Origin: SG8-41 sp964521405
GTDB taxonomy: Bacteria > Pseudomonadota > Gammaproteobacteria > Burkholderiales > SG8-41
DNA length: 50,342 nucleotides
NCBI GenBank assembly: GCA_964521405.1
Contig: CAZFRR010000310.1
Coordinates: forward strand, 1 to 50,342
Direction: 5' to 3'
A program made the translations under genes and the position numbers. The notes under the pieces were generated by a model. That model had not been told where the DNA came from, did no database searches, and saw only the letters and a program-made list of their open reading frames with translations. This document shows, one piece after another, positions 41,002 through 49,029 of the stretch; the stretch's first letter is position 1; every line of letters begins with the position of its first letter.

Positions 41002-41406
41002 CTACTTCGCGGCGTCCTGGCGCTTCAGCCTGTGTTTCCAGTCGAGCAGGCGCTCGTCCGCCGTCACCAGAGTTGCCTGATGCACGATCGCGCTCGCGGC
41101 GATGAACCGGTCGGCCGGGTCGCCGTGAAGACCGTCGAGGCCCGCCGCAAGCAACGCGATTTCGCCGGTCAGCACAAGCTCGTTCACCCCCGTATCGAGT
41201 AGCCGGGCCCGCAGGTCCGCCGGCGGCATCAGGGCCTGCAATCGGCCTTTCGCGATGAGCATCGCGATTTCCCAGAAGCTGATCGATGCCACCGCGAGGC
41301 GATCGGCAGCCAAAGCCTCGGCCACCAGCGCGCGACTGCGCTTGCCAAGAGAGGCGCTTTCGGTCGCTAGCCAGATTGCCGCATGGGTGTCGAGCAGGAC
41401 CGTCAT
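41002..41406 (-). CDS. vapC: VapC-type toxin (PIN-domain ribonuclease)
   Basis: 134 residues from the ATG at 41404-41406. The PIN acidic residues are Asp6 (LLDTHAAIWL), Glu46 (SFWEIAM), Asp96 and Asp99 (GDPADRFIAA), and Asp117 (VTADERLL). VapC enzymes cut tRNA or rRNA. The start overlaps the antitoxin stop by four bases (ATGA). The C-terminus ends DAAK at the border of the xerC-like repeat. Confidence 0.93.
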   Translation of the reverse strand: MTVLLDTHAAIWLATESASLGKRSRALVAEALAADRLAVASISFWEIAMLIAKGRLQALMPPADLRARLLDTGVNELVLTGEIALLAAGLDGLHGDPADRFIAASAIVHQATLVTADERLLDWKHRLKRQDAAK

Positions 41407-41630
41407 TTCAGGGCGTCCCAGTCCGCTCCGACTGGCGAGATGATGTCGCCCTTTACAATCAGCCGGTCCTTCCAAACGCCAAGCGCGCTTTCCGCCCGTG
41501 ACCGATGTGGCCGCAATTCGGCGATCGGCTTCCCGTTCTTGGTAACCAGCACCGGTTCGCCGGTGCGAGCCACCTCGTCCATCAACGCGAGGCATTTCGC
41601 CTTGAATTCCGATGCCTTCACTTTTTGCAT
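41403..41630 (-). CDS. Phd/YefM-family antitoxin
   Basis: 75 residues from the ATG at 41628-41630. The Phd fold is recognisable (VKASEFKAKCLALMDEVARTGEPVLVTKNGKPIAEL), with a DNA-binding N-terminus and a toxin-binding C-terminal helix. It precedes vapC by the usual overlap. A promoter and direct-repeat operator lie just upstream at 41646-41698. Confidence 0.92.
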   Translation of the reverse strand: MQKVKASEFKAKCLALMDEVARTGEPVLVTKNGKPIAELRPHRSRAESALGVWKDRLIVKGDIISPVGADWDALK

Positions 41631-41645
41631 GACTGGACTCCCGAT

Positions 41646-41698
41646 ATGACCATGGACATGACCATAGTCATTATAAGCCGCGTCGCGTTGCGCCGCAA
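41646..41698 (-). promoter_or_regulatory. Promoter and tandem operator of the Phd/VapC pair
   Basis: On the minus strand TTGCGG (41693-41698) is followed after exactly 17 bp by TATAAT (41670-41675). Over the expected start lies a 12-bp direct repeat, ATGACCATGGAC/ATGACCATAGTC (41646-41669). Its second unit is also a near palindrome (TGACCATAGTCA). The layout suits autoregulation by the antitoxin-toxin complex. Confidence 0.75.
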
Positions 41699-41760
41699 GC
41701 TTGCGCTGAAAAACTGACCAGCAAGAGTGAACGACATCTTCTGCCGTTTCGTTCCCTAAC

Positions 41761-41801
41761 CGCGTGTTGAACGGCGGCCATTTCGTCCGTTCGAACACGC
41801 G
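41761..41801. repeat. REP-like palindrome, copy 2
   Basis: Read on the minus strand it gives CGCGTGTTCGAACGG, a 12-base loop region and CCGTTCAACACGCG. This is nearly copy 1 (7506-7547) with one stem pair changed from C-G to T-A. A second stem, CCGG/CCGG (41811-41828), lies between it and the xerC stop. It may terminate xerC transcripts. Confidence 0.75.
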
Positions 41802-41847
41802 TAGTTAAACCGGCGCGTTGCGTCCGGCTTTAACGGCACTTGGCGGG

Positions 41848-41892
41848 CTTGGCGGCTAACTTTTTCTTTTCGCCCGCGGATGCGCCGCATCG
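41848..41892. repeat. 45-bp direct repeat, copy 2 (3' end of intact xerC)
   Basis: It contains the last eleven codons and the stop of xerC plus the adjoining CTTGGCGGCTAA repeat. Copy 1 is at 40956-41000, beyond the Phd/VapC genes. Confidence 0.8.
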
Positions 41893-42806
41893 TAGGCCTT
41901 CGCCAGGTGCTGGAAGTCGAGGTGCGTGTAGACCTGCGTCGTGGAGATGCTCGCGTGCCCCAGCATCTCCTGCACCGCGCGCAGATCCCCGCTCGACTGC
42001 AACAGGTGCGACGCGAAGGAATGTCGGAGCACGTGCGGGTGCACGGCCCCGGACAGGCCGAATTTTCTGGCCCAGTGCTTGACCCGCTGCTGCACTGCCG
42101 AGCCGCTCATGCGCGCGCCGCCCCGCGCCACGAACAGCGAATGCTCCCCGGGCGGAACCATCGCGTCGCGCTGCGCGAGCCAGGCCTTCAGCGCGGCGAG
42201 CGCGTGGCTGCCCACCGGCACGATGCGCGTCTTCGAGCCTTTGCCCGTGACCCGCACCGTGGCGTCCCGGAGATTCACATCCTGCAGCGCGAGGTCGGTC
42301 AGCTCGGACAGCCGCAGTCCCGACGAATAGAAGAGCTCCAGTATGGCTTTGTCGCGCGCCTCCAACTGGCCTTCTCCGCCCAGCTGCATCAACTGCGCGG
42401 CTTCGTCGGGCGAGAGCGCCCTGGGCAGTTTTTTCGCCGTCCTGGGGGCGCGGATGCCGAGACAGGGATTCACCGCGAAACCGTGGTCGCGCGCCAGGTA
42501 GTGGTAGAAGCCGCGCCACGCCGACAGCATGCGGGCGAGCGACCTGCCGTCGAGGCCGCGCGCGTGCAGTTGAGCAACGAAGCGCCGGATCTCCTGAACG
42601 CCCAGCTGGTCGAGCCGGGACGAGCCGGCGCGCGCCATCAGCGCCTGGACGTCACGCGCGTAATTCAACAGGGTATGACGGGAGAGCCGGCGCTCGTTCG
42701 ACAGGTGCTCGAGATAGCCGCGCAGCAGCGGAGGCGCAGTTCCGGGTTCCGAGTTCCGGGTTCCGGGTTTAACAGTCCTGATTTCAGGTCTGGAGTTAGC
42801 GCCCAC
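41856..42806 (-). CDS. xerC: Tyrosine recombinase XerC
   Basis: 316 residues if started at the GTG at 42806. The N-terminal SAM-like DNA-binding domain begins at LLRGYLEHLSNERRLS, about residue 27. The catalytic domain has Arg in SGLRLSELTDL, Lys in GKGSKTRIVP, HPHVLRHSFASHL (His-x-x-Arg), LGHASISTTQ and the nucleophile Tyr in QVYTHLD. It resolves chromosome dimers at dif with XerD. The first 25 codons include 7-bp repeat DNA (GTRNSEPGT), so the true start is unclear and no ribosome site is seen. It follows dapF and DUF484, as in many Proteobacteria. Confidence 0.92.
   Translation of the reverse strand: MGANSRPEIRTVKPGTRNSEPGTAPPLLRGYLEHLSNERRLSRHTLLNYARDVQALMARAGSSRLDQLGVQEIRRFVAQLHARGLDGRSLARMLSAWRGFYHYLARDHGFAVNPCLGIRAPRTAKKLPRALSPDEAAQLMQLGGEGQLEARDKAILELFYSSGLRLSELTDLALQDVNLRDATVRVTGKGSKTRIVPVGSHALAALKAWLAQRDAMVPPGEHSLFVARGGARMSGSAVQQRVKHWARKFGLSGAVHPHVLRHSFASHLLQSSGDLRAVQEMLGHASISTTQVYTHLDFQHLAKAYDAAHPRAKRKS
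42737..42770. repeat. GGTTCCG 7-bp tract at the xerC 5' end
   Basis: Four to five GTTCCGG/GTTCCGA units, the inverse of the GGAACTC/GGAACCC units at 5590. They are read in frame at the N-terminus of XerC if the GTG at 42806 is used. Confidence 0.75.
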
Positions 42807-42866
42807 TTACGTGTCGTAACTAATTGAATCAACGCGTACTGCAGAGAACGGCACACACTCATTCAC

Positions 42867-42905
42867 ACTTCTGCCTTTTGCCTTTTGCCTTTTGCCTGTT
42901 GCCTT
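42867..42905. repeat. TGCCTTT 7-bp tract after the DUF484 gene
   Basis: About five TGCCTTT/TGCCTGT units end directly at the DUF484 stop codon (42906). CTTCTGCC also begins the right arm of the element at 31698. Confidence 0.75.
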
Positions 42906-43556
42906 CTATTTCAGTTGCCGCGCCATGGTGGCGCCGATCAGTTCGCCCAAACGCTTGAGGTAGAGCGTGCCCATCTCGGGGTAGAAACGCTGCGCGTCCT
43001 CGCTCGCCAGCGCCAGCAGGCCGAACGTTTCACTGTCCCGCAGCGGCACGTAGGAAAAGGAACGCAGGTGCGAGATGGCCTCGCCGAAGAGTCCGCCGGT
43101 ATCCACCATGGCGTGCCCGCTGCAATAGGGGTTGGCGAGACTGCCCGCGAATTCGCGCGTGGCGTCGCTCACCGGGCTGAACTCCGGCAGGTCGCCGTGG
43201 CGGCTCGCGCGCCAGACCCGCAACACGACGTGGGGCACCGCGAAGTCCTCGCGCAGGTTGAGATAGACCGCGCTCAAGACGCCGGGAACATCGGAGGCCG
43301 CCAGCAGCGCCGTCGAGATGCGGTGCACCTTCTCGCTGATCGCGTCGTTCTCCTCGCCGAACTGAAGCAGCTCGCGCAACTTGGCTTCGAGCTGCCGGGT
43401 TTTCTCGCGCAGCGTCAGGGTCTGGCGCTCGCTGATCGGGATGGCGCGCCCGCCGTGAGGATGCGGGATGGTGATCTCCGACATCAGCTCGGAGTATTGC
43501 TCGAAAAATTCGGGGTGTCCCTTCAACCAGACTGCGACCTCTTCGGGTTTCATCAT
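42906..43556 (-). CDS. DUF484 family protein
   Basis: 216 residues, or 215 if the second Met is used. The N-terminus has the family motif EVAVWLKGHPEFFEQY. A helical coiled coil follows (about 45-85), then a GAF-like fold (SYVPLRDSETFGLLALAS). The function is not established. It is usually found between dapF and xerC, as here, which suggests a chromosome or wall-related role, but only by context. Confidence 0.92.
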   Translation of the reverse strand: MMKPEEVAVWLKGHPEFFEQYSELMSEITIPHPHGGRAIPISERQTLTLREKTRQLEAKLRELLQFGEENDAISEKVHRISTALLAASDVPGVLSAVYLNLREDFAVPHVVLRVWRASRHGDLPEFSPVSDATREFAGSLANPYCSGHAMVDTGGLFGEAISHLRSFSYVPLRDSETFGLLALASEDAQRFYPEMGTLYLKRLGELIGATMARQLK

Positions 43557-43562
43557 GTTCCC

Positions 43563-43659
43563 TTAATGAATTGGCGGACGGCGATTGGCGGCGAACGGCG
43601 AACCGACGCGGCCGTTCCCCTCGCGTTGCATAATGCAGGAAACGAAAACCGCCAATTCA
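43563..43659. repeat. Inverted element with 11-bp arms between DUF484 and dapF
   Basis: TGAATTGGCGG (43567-43577) pairs perfectly with CCGCCAATTCA (43649-43659). GGCGGACGGCGATTGGCGGCGAACGG-type units follow the left arm. The dapF stop codon is the last three bases of the right arm. Confidence 0.8.
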
Positions 43660-44487
43660 TAATTCGATCTCGCCTTCGAATACCGTGACCGCCGGTCCCG
43701 TCATCATGACCGGACTGCCCTCGCCCGCCCATGATATACCGAGGTCGCCGCCGCGCGTCGCCACCGTGACCTCGTGATCGAGCAGTCCACGCACGATGCC
43801 GGCGACGACCGCGGCGCAGGCGCCGGTGCCGCAGGCGAGGGTCTCTCCCGCGCCGCGCTCGTAGACGCGGAGCAGGATGCGGCGGCGGCTGTCGATTTGC
43901 ATGTAGCCGGCGTTGACCCGTTGCGGGAAGCGCGGGTGGCGCTCGATCAGCGGCCCCTCGTCCGCCACCGGCGCGCGCTCGATATCGGTCACGACCTGTA
44001 GCGCGTGCGGGTTGCCCATGGAGAGCACGCTCACCTCCACGCTGCGGCCGCCCACGTCCAGCGTATAGACCGGCGCCCGCGCCGCCGCGTTGAAGGGAAT
44101 GCGGGCGGGCTCGAACTCCGGCACCCCCATGTTGACCGTCACCTGGCCGTCGCTCTCCAGCCGCGGCACGATCACGCCGCCGCGAGTGCCGACCCGGACC
44201 TCGGTCTTGGCAGCAAGGCCCCGGTCCCGGACGTAGCGCAAGAAGCAGCGCGCCCCGTTGCCGCATTGCTCCACTTCACCGCCATCAGCATTGAAGATGC
44301 GGTAATGAAAGTCGGTGTCGGGGAGGCGTGGCGGTTCGACCAGCAGGATCTGGTCGCAGCCCACCCCGAAATGGCGATCGGCAATCCGGCGCAACTGCTC
44401 GGGAGACAGGCTGATGGGGTGGGTCAGGGCGTCCAATACCACGAAGTCGTTCCCCAGACCATGCATTTTAGTGAATTTTAGACGCAT
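43657..44487 (-). CDS. dapF: Diaminopimelate epimerase
   Basis: 276 residues. The two catalytic cysteines are Cys75 (QCGNGAR) and Cys219 (ACGTGAC). MHGLGNDFVVLD opens the protein, as in all DapF. It converts LL- to meso-diaminopimelate for lysine and peptidoglycan. Its ATG follows directly on the stop of the CoA-binding gene. The stop falls within the right arm of a repeat element. Confidence 0.97.
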   Translation of the reverse strand: MRLKFTKMHGLGNDFVVLDALTHPISLSPEQLRRIADRHFGVGCDQILLVEPPRLPDTDFHYRIFNADGGEVEQCGNGARCFLRYVRDRGLAAKTEVRVGTRGGVIVPRLESDGQVTVNMGVPEFEPARIPFNAAARAPVYTLDVGGRSVEVSVLSMGNPHALQVVTDIERAPVADEGPLIERHPRFPQRVNAGYMQIDSRRRILLRVYERGAGETLACGTGACAAVVAGIVRGLLDHEVTVATRGGDLGISWAGEGSPVMMTGPAVTVFEGEIEL

Positions 44488-44913
44488 TTAGCTGCAGAAT
44501 TGACGATAATCACGGTAGATACAGCGGTCCATGATGACGATCATGCCCCCTTGCCGGGCTTTGAGCGCGACGGGCTCATTGACGATACCTTCTTGAATCC
44601 AAAGGTTTTTTAAACCCAGTTCTAGGCATTCGTCCACCACCCCGTCCAGGTGCTCGGCACGTCGAAAAACATTGACCAGGTCTATAGGGCCTGGGATAAA
44701 CGCCAGCCGGGAGTAGGCCTTCGCTCCCAGGATTTCCCGCGCAGCCGGGTGCACCGGGATGATGGTATAGCCGAACCCCTGCATGGCCCGGGACACCCCG
44801 TAACTGGGGCGGCCGGGGTTGGGCGAGAGCCCCACCACTGCGATCGTTTTCACCCCCCTCAACAGCGCGCACCGCTCCTCAGCCCCGGGGTTTTCGAAAG
44901 TGCCAGAACTCAT
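44488..44913 (-). CDS. CoA-binding protein (YccU family)
   Basis: 141 residues. It is a single Rossmann-type CoA_binding domain: TIAVVGLSPNPGRPSYGVSRAM, then IIPVHPA and LWIQEGI near the end. Relatives bind CoA or act in protein acylation, but the role is not established. The start overlaps the GNAT gene stop by four bases, and the stop abuts dapF. Confidence 0.9.
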   Translation of the reverse strand: MSSGTFENPGAEERCALLRGVKTIAVVGLSPNPGRPSYGVSRAMQGFGYTIIPVHPAAREILGAKAYSRLAFIPGPIDLVNVFRRAEHLDGVVDECLELGLKNLWIQEGIVNEPVALKARQGGMIVIMDRCIYRDYRQFCS

Positions 44914-45482
44914 GATGTACCGGCGTTCACCCCGTTAGAGGCCGGGCCTCTAACGGGGTTCATCGGCGGCTCAAGCGCCTTTTCCATGATGTAGTCGTCC
45001 ATGACGAAGCCATCCCCTATGTCCTTGACCACGGCATCGGCGATGCTGAAACCGTGCTTGAGATAGGCGTCGATCGCCGGGCGGTTGTTCTTGTTGACGG
45101 CCAGCACGAGCCGGCTGCAACCCTGGGCGCGCGCTACCCGGCACACGCGCTCGATCATCCTCCCGCCGTGGCCGTGGCGCTGGTAGCTCGGGAGCACGTA
45201 GAGCTTGTCGAGCTTCATCTCGCCCGCAACCGGCGTGAGGAAGTAGGACGCGAAGCCGGCCATCTCCGCTCCCGCCACCAGCTTGTCCCACCACAGCCCC
45301 TGTTGCCGCAACTCCGCCCGCACCGTCTCCGGGTTGTAGCGCTGACCCAGCATGTATTCTATCTGCGCAACACCGATGATGGCGGGATAGTGGGCGTACC
45401 AGATCTCCCGCGCCAGCGCGGCAAGCGCTTCCACGTCAGCCACCTCTACCGGTTCAATCCGTGCTTCGCCGCTCTTCATCAT
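44910..45482 (-). CDS. GNAT-family N-acetyltransferase
   Basis: 190 residues. The acetyl-CoA motif region reads LDKLYVLPSYQRHGHGGRMIERV, followed by LVLAVNKNNRPAIDAYLKHGF. The acceptor substrate is unknown. The first two Met codons (45482, 45479) sit in the edge of a TCATCAT repeat tract, and no ribosome site is present. The C-terminal VRGPASNGVNAG region lies in a GC palindrome (44935-44961, GAGGCCGGGCCTC). Confidence 0.88.
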   Translation of the reverse strand: MMKSGEARIEPVEVADVEALAALAREIWYAHYPAIIGVAQIEYMLGQRYNPETVRAELRQQGLWWDKLVAGAEMAGFASYFLTPVAGEMKLDKLYVLPSYQRHGHGGRMIERVCRVARAQGCSRLVLAVNKNNRPAIDAYLKHGFSIADAVVKDIGDGFVMDDYIMEKALEPPMNPVRGPASNGVNAGTS

Positions 45483-45507
45483 TCATCATTCAGCATTCAT
45501 CATTCCG
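45477..45507. repeat. TCATCAT 7-bp tract at the start of the GNAT gene
   Basis: Four TCATCAT-type units (one reads TCAGCAT) stretch from the GNAT start codons to three bases before the acyltransferase stop. The same unit occurs at 18944 and 26502. Confidence 0.8.
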
Positions 45508-45509
45508 CG

Positions 45510-46379
45510 CTAGTAATAGCGCGGCTCGCCGGTCGGGCGCGTCTTGAAACGCTTGTGCAGCCAATAGTACTGCTCCGGCATTTCCAGCACCCGCTCCTCG
45601 ATGAATGCGTTCATGCGCCGCGTGTCCGCCGCCACGTCCTCGCTCGGGAAATCGCGCCACGCCGGATAGAAGGTGAGCGTGTAGCCGCCCGCGCCCGGCA
45701 ACTGCCGCGTGACCGCCGGCACCACCACGGCGCCGGCGAGCCGGGCGATGCGCGACAACCCCGTGATGGTCGCCGCCGGCACGCCGAAGAAGGGCACGAA
45801 AATCGAGTCGCGGCCGCCGAAATCCATGTCCGGCAGGTAGTAGAACGGCAGCCCGCGTCGCAGCGCCTTGATCACCGAGCGCACGCCCTCCTGGCGCGAA
45901 TACAGCTCGGGCATCACGAAACGGGTGCGGCCGTGGTAGAGCACCTCGTCGAAGGCTGCGTCCTTCTGGCGGCTGTAGACCGAGACCACGCGGTACTCGG
46001 CGCCGATGCGTATGCCCCCCATGTCGAGCCCGATGAAATGGGGCGCCAGGAATATCACCGGTTTCCCGGCCACCGCCTGCCAGTGCTCGATGCCCTCGAT
46101 GCGCACCAGCCGCAGAACGCGCTCCTTCGACGACCACCACAGGATGCCGTGCTCGAGCAAGCTCCTGCCAAACCCCTGGAAATGGGCGCGCACCACGCGG
46201 CGTTGCTCGTCTGCGCTCCACTGCGGGAAGCAAAGCCGGATGTTAGTGAGCGCTACCTTACGGCGCTCACGCCCCAGTAAATACAGGAGAAATCCCACTC
46301 CGCGCCCGAGCGGCGCGAGCACTGCCAGCGGCAGGAGCCGCAGCAGCCAGACGAGTGCTAGGGCGGCGCGGGTCAACAC
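45510..46379 (-). CDS. lpxL: Lipid A late acyltransferase (LpxL/HtrB family)
   Basis: 289 residues from a GTG start, with one N-terminal membrane helix. The acyltransferase His-x4-Asp motif is APHFIGLDMG, and DMDFGGRDSIFVPFFG follows. It adds a secondary acyl chain to lipid A at the inner face of the membrane. A paralogue lies just upstream at 46486, a common tandem in Betaproteobacteria. The C-terminus is normal. Confidence 0.93.
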   Translation of the reverse strand: MLTRAALALVWLLRLLPLAVLAPLGRGVGFLLYLLGRERRKVALTNIRLCFPQWSADEQRRVVRAHFQGFGRSLLEHGILWWSSKERVLRLVRIEGIEHWQAVAGKPVIFLAPHFIGLDMGGIRIGAEYRVVSVYSRQKDAAFDEVLYHGRTRFVMPELYSRQEGVRSVIKALRRGLPFYYLPDMDFGGRDSIFVPFFGVPAATITGLSRIARLAGAVVVPAVTRQLPGAGGYTLTFYPAWRDFPSEDVAADTRRMNAFIEERVLEMPEQYYWLHKRFKTRPTGEPRYY

Positions 46380-46389
46380 ACCGCGCCCC

Positions 46390-46521
46390 GAAGGCGAAAG
46401 TCGAAGGTCGAAAGTCGAAAGGAAATATACCAGCCCGCTGCGCGGTTACTTGCGCCATTCGCCTTGCGCCTTGCGCCTTGCTTTGTCAACCTTCCGCCTT
46501 TCGACTTTCGACTTTCGACTT
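46390..46521. repeat. Inverted 7-bp element between the two acyltransferase genes
   Basis: The left arm (46390-46422) is GAAAGTC/GAAGGTC units. The right arm (46492-46521) is CTTTCGA/CTTTCGACT units, the inverse complement. A middle tract has GCGCCTT units (46453-46480). The right arm encodes the last residues of the upstream acyltransferase. Confidence 0.85.
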
Positions 46522-47367
46522 AGCCGGCGGAGACTCGGCTCCAGCCGGCGTTTTGTAGCGGTTGTAGCTCCACAAGTACTGCTCCGGGCAGCGCCGCACC
46601 TGGGCCTCGACGGCCCGGTTGAGCGCGGCCTCGTCGAGATCCTGCGCCGGCAACTCATCGAGGTGCAGGCGGTAACCGCGCCCGGCGGGCAGCCGCTCGG
46701 CGAAGACCATGATCACGGCTGCGCCGCTCGCCTGCTGCAGGCGCCTGACGAGCGTCATGGTGTAGGCGGGCCGGCCGAAAAAATCAGCCCACGCACCCTC
46801 CCCCACGCCCGGCGCCTGGTCCGGCAGCAGCCCGACTGCTTCGCCGCGTGCCAGCGCCTTGTAGAGCATGCGCACGCCCTTCAAGTTCGCCGGCGCCACC
46901 AGCGCCTGCCAGCGGCTTCTGCCCGCGATCATCAACGGCTCGATCCAGGCGAGCTTCGGCGGGCGGTAGAGCACGACGATCGGCATGCGCTGCGCGATAT
47001 AGAGCGCGGAGATTTCGAAACAGCCGAGGTGCGGCGTCAGAAAAAGGATGCCGTTGCCGCGTTTGCGCGCCGCTTCGACAACGTCCCAGCGCTCGCATTC
47101 GACGACCAGCCGCGCAACGTTTTCCTCCTTCCCGAACCAGACCGCGACGAGTTCAGCAACGCCCTTGCCGGCCTCGGCGACCGCCGCGCGCAGCATCGAG
47201 CCGCACTGCGCCTCGCCGCCGCACACGCCGCTGGCGTAGAGATTTTCCCGCAACCGCGCCGCATAGGACGGTGACAACCAGTACACCAGCCAGCCCAGCG
47301 CCGAACCCCCGCGATGCAGCCAGGAAAGCGGCAGGCGCGCGAGCAGGCGGAACGCGGCGGCAAGCAT
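46486..47367 (-). CDS. Second lipid A late acyltransferase (LpxL/HtrB family)
   Basis: 293 residues. The His-x4-Glu motif is TPHLGCFEIS, with GLLPDQAPGVGEGAWADFFGR further on. It is homologous to the downstream gene but distinct in sequence, so the two may add different acyl chains. The last eleven residues (KSKVESRKAEG) are encoded by a 7-bp repeat arm and are probably not part of the ancestral protein. Confidence 0.92.
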   Translation of the reverse strand: MLAAAFRLLARLPLSWLHRGGSALGWLVYWLSPSYAARLRENLYASGVCGGEAQCGSMLRAAVAEAGKGVAELVAVWFGKEENVARLVVECERWDVVEAARKRGNGILFLTPHLGCFEISALYIAQRMPIVVLYRPPKLAWIEPLMIAGRSRWQALVAPANLKGVRMLYKALARGEAVGLLPDQAPGVGEGAWADFFGRPAYTMTLVRRLQQASGAAVIMVFAERLPAGRGYRLHLDELPAQDLDEAALNRAVEAQVRRCPEQYLWSYNRYKTPAGAESPPAKSKVESRKAEG

Positions 47368-47709
47368 AAATTTTCTTTATAAATCGAGGCTTATCTGCTA
47401 TTCTATGCGCCTTTTTCCGATTCAAGAAACTAAAACGTCAGGAACCCAAGCAACCGCAGATGAACGCCGATAAACGCAAATACTTTGAGTTGAACCACGG
47501 TCTTGTCCCGGTTCCGGATCGGCGTTGATCAGGGGTCGCGTGCGGTTTTATGCTGACTTTTATTCTTGACAAGATTTTGAATGCTTTTCACTGAGGAAGC
47601 ACAGCTGACCGCTGATAAGCGCGGATGAGCGCTTCGCGATTCGATCAATCTGTGTTCATCTGCGTTTATCTGCGGTTCCATTTTGTTTTTCGAGACAACC
47701 TCTAAAAAG
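47368..47709. other. Intergenic region between lpxL paralogue and metK, with 10-bp repeats
   Basis: 342 bp without a gene. Repeat tracts of the GCAGATAAAC family are at 47455-47483 (CCGCAGATGAACGCCGATAA), 47608-47631 (CGCTGATAAGCGCGGATGAG) and, inverted, 47650-47683. TTGACA at 47567-47572 could be a -35 for metK but has no good -10 at 17 bp. TATAAA near 47376 may belong to the acyltransferase promoter. I see no riboswitch here. Confidence 0.5.
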
Positions 47710-48876
47710 ATGAGCGATTTCCTGTTTACTTCCGAGTCCGTCTCCGAAGGCCATCCCGACAAGATCGCGGACGCGATTTCCGATGCCGTGCTCGACGCGG
47801 TGCTCGCCCAGGACAAGACCGGCCGCGTTGCCGCGGAAACGCTGACGCATACCGGTCTCATCGTCATGGCCGGGCAGATCACCACCAGTGCGCGCATCGA
47901 CTACGCGAGAATCGCGCGCAACGTGGTGAAGCGCATCGGCTACGTCGACTCCGAGATCGGCTTCGACTACAAGAGTTGCGGCGTGCTGGTGTGCTACGAC
48001 CAGCAGTCGCCGGACATCGCGCAGGGCGTGGACGAAGGCAAGGGCCTCGACCTCGACCAGGGCGCCGGCGACCAGGGCCTGATGTTCGGCTTCGCGTGCG
48101 ACGAGACGCCGCAACTGATGCCGATGCCGATCTATTACGCGCACCGCCTGATGGAGCGCCACGCCGAGTTGCGCCGCGACGGGCGCCTGCCGTGGGCGCG
48201 GCCGGACGCGAAGTCGCAGGTTTCCGTGCGCTACGTGGACGGCAAACCGCACCACATCGACACGGTCGTGATCTCGACCCAGCACCGCGAGGACATCTCG
48301 CACGAACCCCTCACCGAAGCGGTCATCGAGCAGATCGTGAAGCCGGTGCTGCCGAAGAACATGGTCACCCAGGACACCAAGTTCCTGATCAACCCCACCG
48401 GCCGCTTCGTGATCGGCGGGCCGCAGGGCGATACGGGACTCACTGGCCGCAAGATCATCGTCGACACCTACGGCGGCTACTCGCGCCACGGCGGCGGCGC
48501 GTTCTCGGGCAAGGATCCGTCCAAGGTCGACCGCTCGGCGGCCTATGCCGCGCGCTACGTGGCGAAGAACATCGTCGCCGCCGGGCTGGCGAGGAAATGC
48601 GAAATCCAGGTGGCGTATGCCATCGGCGTCGCGCGCCCGGTGAGCGTGCTGGTCGAGACCTTCGGCACCGGCAAGATCTCCGACGACAAGCTCGCCAAGC
48701 TGGTCGAGAAGCACTTCGACCTGCGGCCCAAGGGCATCATCCATTCGCTCGACCTGCTGCGGCCGATCTACGAAAAGACCGCGGCCTACGGTCACTTCGG
48801 CCGCGACGAGCCGGAGTTCACCTGGGAGAGCACGAACAAGGCGGCGGCGCTGAAGGCCGACGCAGGGGTTAAGTAA
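47710..48876 (+). CDS. metK: S-adenosylmethionine synthetase
   Basis: 388 residues from the ATG at 47710 (MSDFLFTSESVSEGHPDK); nine extra codons upstream belong to the repeat region. ATP and metal motifs are SEGHPDKIADAISDAV, GAGDQGLMFG, and GGAFSGKDPSKVDRSAAY. It makes SAM from methionine and ATP. It is flanked by GCAGATAAAC-type repeats on both sides and followed by the SAH-riboswitch-controlled ahcY, so the methyl cycle is grouped. Confidence 0.97.
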   Translation: MSDFLFTSESVSEGHPDKIADAISDAVLDAVLAQDKTGRVAAETLTHTGLIVMAGQITTSARIDYARIARNVVKRIGYVDSEIGFDYKSCGVLVCYDQQSPDIAQGVDEGKGLDLDQGAGDQGLMFGFACDETPQLMPMPIYYAHRLMERHAELRRDGRLPWARPDAKSQVSVRYVDGKPHHIDTVVISTQHREDISHEPLTEAVIEQIVKPVLPKNMVTQDTKFLINPTGRFVIGGPQGDTGLTGRKIIVDTYGGYSRHGGGAFSGKDPSKVDRSAAYAARYVAKNIVAAGLARKCEIQVAYAIGVARPVSVLVETFGTGKISDDKLAKLVEKHFDLRPKGIIHSLDLLRPIYEKTAAYGHFGRDEPEFTWESTNKAAALKADAGVK

Positions 48877-48879
48877 AGC

Positions 48880-48976
48880 AACCGCAGATAAACGCGGATA
48901 CACGCAGATTCATACCTGAAATTTGCATTCGGTTTTGAAGTCATCTGTGTTTATCTGCGTGTATCTGCGGTTTCAT
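48880..48976. repeat. Inverted 10-bp element between metK and ahcY
   Basis: The left arm (48880-48912) has units GCAGATAAAC/GCGGATACAC/GCAGATTCAT. The right arm (48944-48976) is the inverse complement, with three units ending in TGCGGTTTCAT. It starts three bases after the metK stop. Confidence 0.92.
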
Positions 48977-49016
48977 GAGGTTCCGGCCGGGGTGGCCAGG
49001 GAAGCAGCGACCGCGG

Positions 49017-49022
49017 TATAAT
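49017..49022 (+). promoter_or_regulatory. -10 box of the ahcY promoter
   Basis: A perfect TATAAT lies just upstream of the SAH riboswitch. A weak TGGCCA at 48993-48998 is the best -35, with an 18-bp spacer. The transcript would begin near 49029. Confidence 0.55.
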
Positions 49023-49029
49023 CCGACCC

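Noticed and set aside
47368..47709. SAM riboswitch before metK
   Set aside because: No SAM-I, SAM-II or related core could be found; the gap is mostly 10-bp repeats.
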